Below, one piece after another: positions 1 through 8,375 of a stretch of DNA of 64,000 nt; position 1 is the stretch's first letter, and every line of letters begins with the position of its first letter. Position numbers and translations under genes: made by a program. The stretch covers positions 620,001 through 684,000 of the forward strand of contig NZ_CP019388.1 of assembly GCF_001971725.1 (NCBI RefSeq). The letters are read 5' to 3'. The stretch is from Winogradskyella sp. J14-2 (GTDB lineage: Bacteria > Bacteroidota > Bacteroidia > Flavobacteriales > Flavobacteriaceae). The notes below the pieces were generated by a model. The model saw nothing but the letters and a program-made list of their open reading frames with translations. It ran no database searches and was not told the DNA's origin.

Positions 1-488
1 GTGAGCTTAGCCAATGCGTTTACTAAGGTTTTTTTTGAAACGCCAATTCTAAAACTCCCACCTATTAATTTATTAAAAATGAGACGTTCTTGCTTGTCTA
101 GTCCAGACCAAGCGTTTAGTACAAAATTTTTTTTCTCTACTTCAGGTTTTGGTTTTAATGCTTTTAACTCAGTCATCCATTCATGTAAGGATAAGTCTAA
201 TTTATAGCTCGGTTGTGGAAGTAATAATGCCATGGTTTCGCCTAGATCTCCTACCGTACTATAGCTTTCTAAAAACAACCATTCTGGTAAATCTACAATC
301 TCGATGCACCATGCTTTCATCAGTGATGTTTTTACTGGTCTCGACGGTCTTTTTCCTGTAAATAAAGCGATTAGCCAAAGTTTGTCTTTGTCTGGTGCTG
401 TTTTAAAATATTGGACTAATGCTTCAATCTTAGCATTAGTTTTATTTGTAATTTCTATGGCACTTATTAATTCTGAAAACAACTTCAT
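1..488 (-). CDS. ATP-dependent DNA ligase, N-terminal part (runs off left edge)
   Basis: Reading the minus strand from an ATG at 488 gives 162 codons without a stop, beginning MKLFSELISAIE and continuing with features such as KLWLIALFTGKRPSR and LIFNKLIGGSFRIGVSK. This matches the N-terminal DNA-binding domain of bacterial ATP-dependent DNA ligases of the type associated with an MBL-fold exonuclease. The adenylation lysine and the catalytic core lie beyond the window. The exonuclease gene lies just upstream in the same direction with a gap of about 120 bases, as expected for the known repair cassette. Apparent reading frames on the plus strand here are shadows of this gene. Confidence 0.85.
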   Translation of the reverse strand, partial: MKLFSELISAIEITNKTNAKIEALVQYFKTAPDKDKLWLIALFTGKRPSRPVKTSLMKAWCIEIVDLPEWLFLESYSTVGDLGETMALLLPQPSYKLDLSLHEWMTELKALKPKPEVEKKNFVLNAWSGLDKQERLIFNKLIGGSFRIGVSKKTLVNALAKL

Positions 489-609
489 CTTATTGTAATA
501 ATAGTGGGAGTCTTTTTTCTTTTGCTTTAAAATTTGTATTGTTTAAATTAAATACAATTAGCATTAAAATTTCTTTAAGCTAATCTCATCAATTATCTTT
601 CATTTTATT

Positions 610-1638
610 TTAAGTTTCGATATTATCTTTTTCGGCTTTTGCCAAGGCCTCATCGCCGTATTCGGTTTTAAGTTCATTTGCTTTAATACCTATTTCATTT
701 AAATATTTTGAAAACACAGCCTGAGAACCATGAGTAACATAAACTTGCTCTGCTTCTGAGGCTTTTACAGCTGCAATTAAACCATTCCAATCTGCATGAT
801 CGCTTACTGCAAAACCGGCATCAACGGCTTGCCAACGTCTATTGCCTCTTATTTGCATCCAACCAGAACAAATGGCGGTGGCAGGGTTTGGCAGCCGCTT
901 TAACATACGAGAACCCAATAATGCAGGCGGCGCGATAACAATTTTGTTTTGAAGTATTTTCTTATTTAATTCTGCTGACCATAATTTAGCTTCAGGTAGT
1001 TTAATTCCAGAAGTTGATATGGCTTGATTGATATTATATATAGAGCGATGTGCATATATATCATCGCATCCATCTAAAAGAGACAATAATCGCTGTGCTT
1101 TACCTAAAGAATAACCCAAAAACACAGAAGTTCTATTGTTAGACTGATTAGTTTTTACCCAATTCCATAGTTCTTTTTGTAAAATCGTTTCTTTTTTCCA
1201 ATTGTAAATGGGCAAACCAAAAGTACTTTCTGTAATTAGAGTATTACATTTTATAGGTTCATATGGTGTAGTAATAAAGTCTGGTTGGGTTTTATAATCT
1301 CCAGTAAAAACAACAATATAACCTTTGTATTCTAACCTGATTTGGGCAGAGCCTATGACATGACCAGCCGGATGAAAACTAACTTTTACACCATTTATGT
1401 CTATATGCTTGTTATAAGGAATACTTTTAACATTAATATCAGCCCCTAACCGATGTTTTAATATAGCTTTAGAATTATCCGTACATAGATAATTCTTCAT
1501 TCCCCATCGCGCATGATCTGCATGACCATGAGAAATAACAGCATAATCAACAGGATACCAAGGGTCTAGATAAAATTTTCCTTGAGGGCAATATATTCCT
1601 TTTTTGGTAAATTTAATGAGTCGTTTTTCGGCTAGCAT
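610..1638 (-). CDS. Ligase-associated DNA exonuclease (MBL fold)
   Basis: A 342-residue metallo-beta-lactamase-fold protein of the CPSF/SNM1-like group. The metal-binding signature HGHADH lies near residue 38, followed by a GHVIGSAQ segment and a later SDHADWNG segment, all typical of the beta-CASP-related ligase-associated exonucleases. The family is predicted to trim DNA ends for the partner ATP-dependent ligase and often sits in a repair cassette with an Lhr-type helicase. The partner ligase follows immediately downstream. The start is an ATG at 1638. The function is inferred from the family and the context. Confidence 0.88.
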   Translation of the reverse strand: MLAEKRLIKFTKKGIYCPQGKFYLDPWYPVDYAVISHGHADHARWGMKNYLCTDNSKAILKHRLGADINVKSIPYNKHIDINGVKVSFHPAGHVIGSAQIRLEYKGYIVVFTGDYKTQPDFITTPYEPIKCNTLITESTFGLPIYNWKKETILQKELWNWVKTNQSNNRTSVFLGYSLGKAQRLLSLLDGCDDIYAHRSIYNINQAISTSGIKLPEAKLWSAELNKKILQNKIVIAPPALLGSRMLKRLPNPATAICSGWMQIRGNRRWQAVDAGFAVSDHADWNGLIAAVKASEAEQVYVTHGSQAVFSKYLNEIGIKANELKTEYGDEALAKAEKDNIET

Positions 1639-1699
1639 AGCCTAACGAAGCTATTGAAAAAGTTAGAGTTTTTATAGTAAAATTTCGTTAAATTTAGTT

Positions 1700-2293
1700 T
1701 TACAGAAAACCATCTTGAGCTATAAGCATATCTGTTCCCCATAATTTTACTAAATACGAAATATCTATTGGAAAAAAAGATGATGAGCCATCTGAATTAT
1801 ACTTTACAGGACATTCTATACGATTGCCGTCAATTATTTTACATTTGTTTCTGCCGTTGTCTGAAATATATATTTTCTTTTCATCTAACTTTTGGTACAC
1901 TTTTTTTAAATCGATAATAGCATACTTAATAAATGATGAAGCTTTTTCTGTCTCGTCTTTAGCACTATCAATTATTCCATAAGTGAAATAGTGCGCTTTC
2001 ATTTTGTAATATTCTGACTCATGCCTATCGCTTATTTTATTTGAGTCTCTTCGGTATCTAATTGTAAAATCTGTGAAATCTTTATATCGTTTTTCTCTAA
2101 AGCGTTCTTGGACACTCATAATGGAGTTACCGTTTCTAAACACATAATCTATACCGTCCATCATATCTATATATTTTAAATAATCCTTTCTTAGCTGTAC
2201 TTCGGACCAATTTAACGGATTATAAATTAGAGGTATGGCCAAATTTGTATGGACATAATTAGTAAAGGCTCTATCTTTATAATATTTAGACAT
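1700..2293 (-). CDS. Hypothetical protein with PD-(D/E)xK nuclease-like pattern
   Basis: A 197-residue soluble protein with no signal peptide or membrane segment. I do not recognise a named family with certainty. Residues 46-50 (DGIDY), 62-67 (QERFRE) and 73-83 (a DFTIRYRRD stretch) have the layout of a compact PD-(D/E)xK nuclease core: an acidic residue at the end of one strand, then a Q/E-x-R strand. A fold-level search would be needed to confirm it. It stands alone, is lysine- and tyrosine-rich, and lies 146 bases from a tRNA cluster, a common insertion site for accessory genes. A role in defence or DNA processing is only a guess. Confidence 0.6.
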   Translation of the reverse strand: MSKYYKDRAFTNYVHTNLAIPLIYNPLNWSEVQLRKDYLKYIDMMDGIDYVFRNGNSIMSVQERFREKRYKDFTDFTIRYRRDSNKISDRHESEYYKMKAHYFTYGIIDSAKDETEKASSFIKYAIIDLKKVYQKLDEKKIYISDNGRNKCKIIDGNRIECPVKYNSDGSSSFFPIDISYLVKLWGTDMLIAQDGFL

Positions 2294-2369
2294 GTAACCA
2301 TAAAAGTAAATATATTCTATACGCTTTCAAAGTATTAGACGATTTGAATTAAAAAACTCAAAAAAATTG

Positions 2370-2400
2370 TTGCGATAATTAATATGATAAGTTACATTTG
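2370..2400 (+). promoter_or_regulatory. Promoter of the tRNA cluster
   Basis: A TTG at 2370-2372 is separated by exactly 20 bases from TACATTTG at 2393-2400. This fits the Bacteroidota housekeeping consensus TTG-N(17-23)-TAnnTTTG. The tRNA-Ser gene starts 39 bases downstream. Confidence 0.7.
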
Positions 2401-2439
2401 CATCCGCATTTTTAAGGAATGTTCTTAATTTAATTAATT

Positions 2440-2523
2440 GGAGAGGTGCCAGAGTGGTAATGGAGCAGATTGCTAATCTGTCAACGCGTAAGTGTTGCCC
2501 GGGTTCGAATCCCGGTCTCTCCG
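2440..2523 (+). tRNA. tRNA-Ser (anticodon GCT)
   Basis: The seven-base acceptor stem GGAGAGG pairs with TCTCTCC. The anticodon loop TTGCTAA gives GCT. There is a long variable arm typical of class II serine tRNAs, and a T-arm with GGTTCGAAT. The discriminator base is G. CCA is not encoded. Confidence 0.95.
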
Positions 2524-2540
2524 CAAAAGATAATCGTTTT

Positions 2541-2615
2541 CGGGGTGTAGCGTAGCCCGGTTATCGCGCCGCGTTTGGGACGCGGAGGTCGCAGGTTCGA
2601 ATCCTGCCACCCCGA
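2541..2615 (+). tRNA. tRNA-Pro (anticodon TGG)
   Basis: The acceptor stem CGGGGTG pairs with CACCCCG. The anticodon loop TTTGGGA gives TGG. The T-loop TTCGAAT is present. The gene begins 17 bases after the serine tRNA and is probably on the same transcript. Confidence 0.95.
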
Positions 2616-2621
2616 CTTAAT

Positions 2622-2695
2622 GGTCGCGTAGCTCAGCTGGATAGAGCATCTGCCTTCTAAGCAGACGGTCACAGGTTCGAATCCTGTCGCGATCA
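2622..2695 (+). tRNA. tRNA-Arg (anticodon TCT)
   Basis: The acceptor stem GGTCGCG pairs with CGCGATC with one G-T pair. The anticodon loop CTTCTAA gives TCT. The gene lies 6 bases after tRNA-Pro(TGG). Confidence 0.95.
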
Positions 2696-2700
2696 CAAAG

Positions 2701-2729
2701 AGCCATTTCTTAGCCGAAGTGGCTTTTTT
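2701..2729 (+). terminator. Intrinsic terminator inside the tRNA cluster
   Basis: A nine-base stem (AGCCATTTC with GAAGTGGCT, one G-T pair) and a six-base loop are followed by a run of T residues. It lies after tRNA-Arg and only 13 bases before tRNA-Pro(GGG). Confidence 0.75.
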
Positions 2730-2742
2730 GTTTGCAAAAGTG

Positions 2743-2816
2743 CGGGATGTAGCGCAGCCTGGTAGCGTACTAGCATGGGGTGCTAGGGGTCGCTGGTTCA
2801 AATCCAGTCATCCCGA
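2743..2816 (+). tRNA. tRNA-Pro (anticodon GGG)
   Basis: The acceptor stem CGGGATG pairs with CATCCCG. The anticodon loop ATGGGGT gives GGG. It follows an apparent terminator with no room for its own complete promoter in the 13 bases between them. It ends 6 bases before the 3' end of the convergent HD-domain gene and runs directly into a T tract. Confidence 0.93.
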
Positions 2817-2822
2817 CTTTTT

Positions 2823-4865
2823 TTATTCTGGGTACTCTATCCTTAAGTGATAGATATTGGCAAGTTTGTGTTTTATTACCTTTTTTATAGCTTGTATTTC
2901 TTTAAAGGTAATATTGGCGTTTAAGAATTGACCGCTTTCCATTTGCTTGTTAATGATGTTTTCAACAAAATCATTAATCTTAGTTGTTGTTGGCTCCTTT
3001 AAACTTTTTGATGCGGCTTCAACACTATCGCACATCATTAAAATAGCAGTTTCTTTACTAAACGGTTTTGGCCCAGAGTAAGAAAAATCTTCAATATCTA
3101 AAGTATCATTTTCTGCCTTCTCTTTCATGTAAAAATAATATACAACACTTGTACCGTGATGGGTTCTAATAAAGTCAATAACACGATCTGGTAAATTGTA
3201 TTTTTTTGCTATTTCAATACCATGTAATACGTGATCTACGATAATCATAGCGCTTTCTCTACTCGACAATTCATCGTGAGGATTAATACCATTACTTTGA
3301 TTTTCTGTAAAATAGGTAGGATTCTTCATTTTGCCTATATCGTGATACAATGCTCCTACCCTAACCAACATAGCATTTGCACCAATCTCATTTGCTGAGG
3401 CTTCGGCCAAATTGGCAACATTTAATGAATGATGAAATGTCCCTGGTGCTTTGTTAGATAATTTTTTTAAAAGCTTTGTATTGGTGTCTGATAACTCTAA
3501 AAGCGACACGTCCGAAACTAGACCAAAAATCTTCTCATAAATATAGATAAGTGGCTGAACGAAAAGTGTTGCTAAACCACACAGAATAAATAGTCCGAAT
3601 GTATCCCACTTTAAAGTAGTTATTTGTCCTTCGTGGATTACAAAAAAGGCGAAATAAGCGATTATGTATATTAATGTTATCTGGCCTACTGATATAAAAA
3701 GGTTAGCACGTTTATATAATTCTGAAACTGTTAATATCGTTACGATTCCGGCTATAATTTGAAGAAACATGTATTCGTAACTGTTGGGTACAATAAAGCC
3801 TAAAAGAAGTACAGTCAGTACATGAGCAAACAATCCTAATCTGGCATCAAAAAAGGCTTTTAAAACTAAAGGCAAAATACACAGAGGGACTACATAGATG
3901 TACTGTGAATTATAGTTAATTACCAAAGTAGTTAGCAATATCATCAACGCAATGTTAAAAAATATAAAGGTTACTTTGGTATTGTTCTGAAACACTTCAA
4001 ATCTGTATTTCTGTAAAAACAGTAGCAACATTAAAAGTGCTAATGCGACTAATAATGTATAGGCTACGAGAACCCAATTGTAATTAGCAGTATTCCAAAC
4101 CTGAGATTCATATTCAGACTTTAGTGACTTTAAAATATTGTATTCCTCATCTTCAACTACTTGCCCTTTAGAAATAATCAACTGATCTTTATCTACGCTA
4201 CCACGAGTTAATGAAATTTTGGACAGTGCTTCTTCTAAGGTTGTCTTTGTTAGGGTTTCATTTAAAGTTACATTAGGTTTAATAATATCAAAAAATAGAG
4301 ATATCATCCTATTTTTATTCTCAGAAGAAGTTGAATTAGCTAAATAACTCTCTAATCGATCTCGAAGTTGATTTATTTCAATTAGTCCTTTGTACTCTAA
4401 ACGCTTTTCAACCGTATTAGAAGCTACTAAAACAACAGGTTTGTCATTTGCATACGGATAGTCAGTATCTAAAATTCCTTTTTCATACAAAGTCTCAATT
4501 ATGTTGGCACCTTTCTTGAATAAATCCTTTTTAGACGCTGTAGAGTCACTAAAAACTTCATTAAATTTTGTTAGATAATTCAGCTTTACGGTCTCAGGAA
4601 TTTCTAGATCAATATCGAAATAAACGGAAGCGTTATTTTCAATTTCCAGCTGTTCTTCATTAATTTCTTCTTGAGTTTTTTGAATCGCAAAATTAAAAGG
4701 AGCATATAAATTTTCTGACTGCCAAGGTTTACCTTTTTCAAAGGAATATTTAAACTTACCTGTCTTAGGAAATAAATAAACTATAAACAAGGTAGTCAAT
4801 AAAAACAGTAGTATTTTGTATACTAATGCATGATTTTTATACCATTTATTCAGAAGTTCCTTCAT
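2823..4865 (-). CDS. Membrane HD-domain phosphodiesterase, PgpH type
   Basis: 680 residues. There is one N-terminal membrane helix (about residues 15-32), an extracytoplasmic 7TMR-HDED-type region to about residue 260, seven predicted membrane helices to about residue 450, and a C-terminal HD domain. Metal ligands include His478/479, the His508-Asp509 pair in LYHDIGK, His569/570 and Asp613. This is the layout of PgpH, which degrades cyclic di-AMP to pApA in Firmicutes. The same activity in this organism is inferred from the family. The gene is monocistronic and convergent with the tRNA cluster. Confidence 0.88.
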   Translation of the reverse strand: MKELLNKWYKNHALVYKILLFLLTTLFIVYLFPKTGKFKYSFEKGKPWQSENLYAPFNFAIQKTQEEINEEQLEIENNASVYFDIDLEIPETVKLNYLTKFNEVFSDSTASKKDLFKKGANIIETLYEKGILDTDYPYANDKPVVLVASNTVEKRLEYKGLIEINQLRDRLESYLANSTSSENKNRMISLFFDIIKPNVTLNETLTKTTLEEALSKISLTRGSVDKDQLIISKGQVVEDEEYNILKSLKSEYESQVWNTANYNWVLVAYTLLVALALLMLLLFLQKYRFEVFQNNTKVTFIFFNIALMILLTTLVINYNSQYIYVVPLCILPLVLKAFFDARLGLFAHVLTVLLLGFIVPNSYEYMFLQIIAGIVTILTVSELYKRANLFISVGQITLIYIIAYFAFFVIHEGQITTLKWDTFGLFILCGLATLFVQPLIYIYEKIFGLVSDVSLLELSDTNTKLLKKLSNKAPGTFHHSLNVANLAEASANEIGANAMLVRVGALYHDIGKMKNPTYFTENQSNGINPHDELSSRESAMIIVDHVLHGIEIAKKYNLPDRVIDFIRTHHGTSVVYYFYMKEKAENDTLDIEDFSYSGPKPFSKETAILMMCDSVEAASKSLKEPTTTKINDFVENIINKQMESGQFLNANITFKEIQAIKKVIKHKLANIYHLRIEYPE

Positions 4866-5062
4866 ATAAAATCAAAAATACATTAAATTTTTGTTTGTAA
4901 ATTCATTTAAATCAATCAAAAATTAATGACACAAGGCAGTTCTTAATAACAAAAAAATGAATTTTTATCAATTAAATTTAAAACATCTATAATCTTTAAT
5001 ACATTCCTAAATATCTTAAAAAATCATTAATTTCGCAGGAATTAACTATAAACAAAATAATA

Positions 5063-6241
5063 ATGAACAAGGACGTAGTAATTGTATCTGCCGTTAGAAC
5101 ACCTATAGGAAGTTTTTTAGGAAATTTATCTAGTGTACCAGCCCCTAAACTCGGAGCTGCAGCTATTAAAGGAGCATTAGAAAAGATAAATCTAAAACCA
5201 GAAATGGTAGATGAAGTACTAATGGGTAATGTAGTGCAAGCTGGTACAGGACAAGCACCAGCAAGACAAGCGGCTATTTTTGCTGGTATTCCAAATACCG
5301 TTCCTTGTACAACGATAAATAAAGTGTGTTCTTCTGGTATGAAAGCTGTAATGCAAGCTGCCCAAGCCATTAGTCTTGGCGATGCTGATGTTATAGTTGC
5401 TGGGGGAATGGAAAATATGAGTGCTATACCACACTATTATCATGCTCGTAGTGCTACAAAGTTTGGTCCTGCCACTTTAGTAGATGGCATGCAAAAAGAT
5501 GGATTAGTTGATGCATACGATAACAATGCTATGGGTGTTTGTGCTGACGCTTGTGCTGTAGAGTACAGCTTTAGCAGAGAGGACCAAGATAAATTTGCAA
5601 TACAGTCTTATGAGCGCTCTAAAGCTGCTTGGGATGCTGGTAAGTTTAATGATGAAGTTATTCCTGTTGAAGTTCCTCAACGTCGAGGTGATGCTATAGT
5701 TGTTGATAAAGATGAAGAATATACTAACGTGAAAATGGAAAAAATTCCAGCCTTGCGTCCTGCCTTTACTAAAGATGGTACAGTAACGGCTGCTAATGCT
5801 TCAACTATTAATGATGGTGCAGCGGCTTTAGTACTTATGAGTAAAGATAAAGCTGAAGAATTAGGTTTAAAACCGCTTGCGACTATAAAAAGTTATGCAG
5901 ACGCAGCCCAAGAACCAGAGTGGTTTACTACTGCTCCTGCAAAAGCATTACCAAAAGCATTAGCAAAAGCCAATGTAGAATTAAGTGATGTAGATTTCTT
6001 TGAATTTAATGAAGCGTTTTCTGTTGTTGGCTTAGCTAATATGAAAATTTTAGGGTTATCTGACGATAAAGTTAACGTAAATGGTGGTGCAGTTTCTTTA
6101 GGCCATCCACTTGGCTGTTCTGGCGCCCGAATCTTAGTAACATTATTAAATGTCTTACAACAAAACGATGCAAAAATTGGTGCAGCTGCTATTTGTAATG
6201 GTGGTGGTGGTGCTTCGGCTATGGTATTAGAACGTTCTTAA
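5063..6241 (+). CDS. Acetyl-CoA C-acetyltransferase (thiolase)
   Basis: A 392-residue thiolase of normal length. The nucleophilic Cys89 sits in NKVCSSGMK, the NEAFSVV motif is present, the catalytic histidine is in [10 protein letters not shown], and the protein ends with [10 protein letters not shown] carrying the second cysteine. It condenses two acetyl-CoA or cleaves acetoacetyl-CoA, and acts in the cytoplasm in fatty acid, ketone body or isoprenoid-precursor metabolism. The ATG at 5063 begins the conserved [12 protein letters not shown] segment. The NlpC/P60 gene follows after 9 bases and is probably co-transcribed. The exact acyl-chain preference cannot be read from the sequence. Confidence 0.92.
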   Translation: MNKDVVIVSAVRTPIGSFLGNLSSVPAPKLGAAAIKGALEKINLKPEMVDEVLMGNVVQAGTGQAPARQAAIFAGIPNTVPCTTINKVCSSGMKAVMQAAQAISLGDADVIVAGGMENMSAIPHYYHARSATKFGPATLVDGMQKDGLVDAYDNNAMGVCADACAVEYSFSREDQDKFAIQSYERSKAAWDAGKFNDEVIPVEVPQRRGDAIVVDKDEEYTNVKMEKIPALRPAFTKDGTVTAANASTINDGAAALVLMSKDKAEELGLKPLATIKSYADAAQEPEWFTTAPAKALPKALAKANVELSDVDFFEFNEAFSVVGLANMKILGLSDDKVNVNGGAVSLGHPLGCSGARILVTLLNVLQQNDAKIGAAAICNGGGGASAMVLERS

Positions 6242-6250
6242 ATTTCTTCT

Positions 6251-7000
6251 ATGCAATACGGAGTTTGCAATCTAGGTATTGTACCTATTCGATTAGAGCC
6301 TACTGATACTAGTGAAATGGTAACTCAGGCATTGTATGGTGACTTTTTTAAAGTGCTAGAACAGCGTAAAAAATGGAGTCGTATTCGTTTTGCATATGAT
6401 AAATATGAGGGTTGGATTGATAATAAGCAATATGTTGAAATAGAAGAAGAGCAATACAACCAATTGGATAATTCTGATGTTTTTCTATCAAAAGATTTAA
6501 TACAATATGTCTCAGACACATCAAATAGTTTATATCCTATTCCATTAGGCTCTGACCTAAACTGCCTGAGTCTATTAAATCAAAAGTTTGAAGGCAATAA
6601 AATTTCTGGTAAAAGCAAAAAAACTAATATTATAGAGACCGCTTTCTTGTATCTCAATGCGCCGTATCTGTGGGGAGGAAAATCTCCATTTGGCATCGAT
6701 TGTTCTGGCTTTACCCAGATGGTCTATAAACTCAATGGGTATCATTTACTGCGAGATGCATCACAACAATCGACACAAGGAACTGCATTGAGTTTTATAG
6801 AAGAAAGTGAACCGGGAGATTTAGCCTTTTTTGATAATGCCGAAGGAGATATTATTCATGTAGGAATTATTATGAAAGATAACTATATTATACATGCTCA
6901 TGGTAAAGTTAGAATTGATCGTTTAGACCACAGTGGTATTTATAATATTGACAAAAACACGCATACACACAGACTACGTGTCATCAAAAAAATCATTTAA
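6251..7000 (+). CDS. C40 (NlpC/P60) family peptidase with SH3-like N terminus
   Basis: 249 residues. The first 70 or so look like a bacterial SH3 domain (GWIDNKQYV). A C-terminal NlpC/P60 domain has the catalytic Cys151 in GIDCSGF, His203 in IIHVGI and a further His at 215-217. Such enzymes cleave peptidoglycan stem peptides next to D-glutamate. I see no signal peptide at the chosen start, as in some Bacteroidota homologues that may act on imported muropeptides. It follows the thiolase by 9 bases and ends before a strong terminator. Confidence 0.9.
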   Translation: MQYGVCNLGIVPIRLEPTDTSEMVTQALYGDFFKVLEQRKKWSRIRFAYDKYEGWIDNKQYVEIEEEQYNQLDNSDVFLSKDLIQYVSDTSNSLYPIPLGSDLNCLSLLNQKFEGNKISGKSKKTNIIETAFLYLNAPYLWGGKSPFGIDCSGFTQMVYKLNGYHLLRDASQQSTQGTALSFIEESEPGDLAFFDNAEGDIIHVGIIMKDNYIIHAHGKVRIDRLDHSGIYNIDKNTHTHRLRVIKKII

Positions 7001-7002
7001 AA

Positions 7003-7036
7003 AAAACGCGACTCTTAAAATTAAAAGTCGCGTTTT
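7003..7036. terminator. Bidirectional intrinsic terminator
   Basis: AAAACGCGACT (7003-7013) pairs perfectly with AGTCGCGTTTT (7026-7036). A runs on one side and T runs on the other let it serve both the NlpC/P60 gene and the convergent TPR gene. Confidence 0.85.
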
Positions 7037-7059
7037 GTAATGTATTAATAAGAATTGAC

Positions 7060-8346
7060 TTAATTATCTGATCCGTTAGATTTAGCCATCTCTTTATAAG
7101 TTTTGTACTTATCCATTTCACCCAATGCGCTATAGATATTTGCCAGTTGGTTATATATATCAGCATTGTTTAGGTTGGGATTATTTGCTACAAATTTCTC
7201 TAAAATCTCTGCACCTGCTTTAAACAAATCATTTTTTTGTGATTTAAGTTCATCGTAACGTTTATTGTCTGCAGCAGAATTCCCTAAAGTATTCATTTCG
7301 TCATTCATAGCATTACCCTTATTAACCTCTAAAAATGAAAGATTTAATGCTGCGTTAGCATAATCTGGTTTAAGTTTAAGGGTTTGTTCAAATGCAGATT
7401 TTGCAACATCATACTGCTCAACTTCCATAGCGGTAATACCAACGTTGTAGTTAAGGTCTGGATTGTCTGGTTCTTTTTTCAATGCCTCTCTAAATAGCTC
7501 AAAAGCTTTTTCGTTATTTCCAACCTTAATCTGAATTGTAGCTTCAGTTAAAATTAAGTTATTATCCTCAGGAAACTCGTCTCTGGCATCTTTAATTGCA
7601 CCAAGTGCTTTTTCGTTATTTCCTTGAGATACATAGATGAACGCTATATTCTTTACAATATTAGCGCGTTTAGATTCTTCTAATCTGTCCTCTGGCTTAA
7701 TATGAGTTTTCAATGTCTTTACAGCGAAGTCTCTATTGGATTTTTCAGGGAAAAATTCTTCGCCACCAGTCTCTTTGTTTGTAGCTACATAATTCATTTT
7801 TATACCTGTAAACCCTAAATTTTTTAGCTCAATAAAATATTCTAAAGATGTGTTGTAATCGTTATTCTGAGCTGCTAATAAAGCCGCATTGTATAGGTAA
7901 ACAGTATCTTTTGGAGATATTTTATAAATATTGGCATATGCTTTTGACGCTACTCCTAAATCTTTACTGTTAAAGGCTTCGTTGGCTTTTTTTAGAAAAG
8001 AATTATAAATTTCGGTCTTCATTTCATTGGCATCTTCTGTGTAACGCAACTTTCCAATAGAGGATTCATGGCTTTTTAGTTCGCCTAAAGTAGATATTGC
8101 TTTATCTATATCGCTATCTGATGCAGCTCCATTTGCATAAAGTGCCTGCGCCTTTAGGAATAAAAACTTAGCTTTCATCTTGTCATCCATGTTACTCATC
8201 AATCCTTCTGCTGCTGCTACAGCAGATTTGGCATCAGCAAAATTTGAATTTTTTAGTGCTTTCTCTATAGCCTTTACCTCATCCTTTTGGGCAAAAGACA
8301 TAGTAGTAACAGTAAAAATCAGCACTAATGTCATTAATTTTTTCAT
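7060..8346 (-). CDS. Exported tetratricopeptide-repeat protein
   Basis: 428 residues with a signal peptide (MKKLMTLVLIFTVTTMSFAQ). It has several TPR units, for example YNAALLAAQNNDYNTSLEYF and a unit beginning DLNYNVGITAMEVEQYDVAK, followed by a C-terminal helical segment. TPR proteins are scaffolds for protein-protein contact. The location is inferred to be periplasmic. It lies 29 bases downstream of gyrA in the same direction, so the two may share a transcript. The specific role is unknown. Confidence 0.85.
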   Translation of the reverse strand: MKKLMTLVLIFTVTTMSFAQKDEVKAIEKALKNSNFADAKSAVAAAEGLMSNMDDKMKAKFLFLKAQALYANGAASDSDIDKAISTLGELKSHESSIGKLRYTEDANEMKTEIYNSFLKKANEAFNSKDLGVASKAYANIYKISPKDTVYLYNAALLAAQNNDYNTSLEYFIELKNLGFTGIKMNYVATNKETGGEEFFPEKSNRDFAVKTLKTHIKPEDRLEESKRANIVKNIAFIYVSQGNNEKALGAIKDARDEFPEDNNLILTEATIQIKVGNNEKAFELFREALKKEPDNPDLNYNVGITAMEVEQYDVAKSAFEQTLKLKPDYANAALNLSFLEVNKGNAMNDEMNTLGNSAADNKRYDELKSQKNDLFKAGAEILEKFVANNPNLNNADIYNQLANIYSALGEMDKYKTYKEMAKSNGSDN

Positions 8347-8375
8347 TTGTTATAAATAGTTTATGTTGTTAATTT

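Noticed and set aside
1..498. Three plus-strand reading frames at the left edge
   Set aside because: The minus strand encodes a clear ATP-dependent DNA ligase N terminus over the same bases.
557..584. Weak hairpin between the exonuclease and ligase genes
   Set aside because: The stem is AT-rich with a bulge and no T-run on the coding strand, so a control role is not supported.
2481..2801. Minus-strand reading frame of 106 codons across the tRNA genes
   Set aside because: It is the antisense of four tRNAs and gives the well-known false protein type with GFEP and WQDSNLRP strings.
4996..5443. Minus-strand frames across the thiolase start
   Set aside because: They are shadows of the thiolase gene and have no family features.
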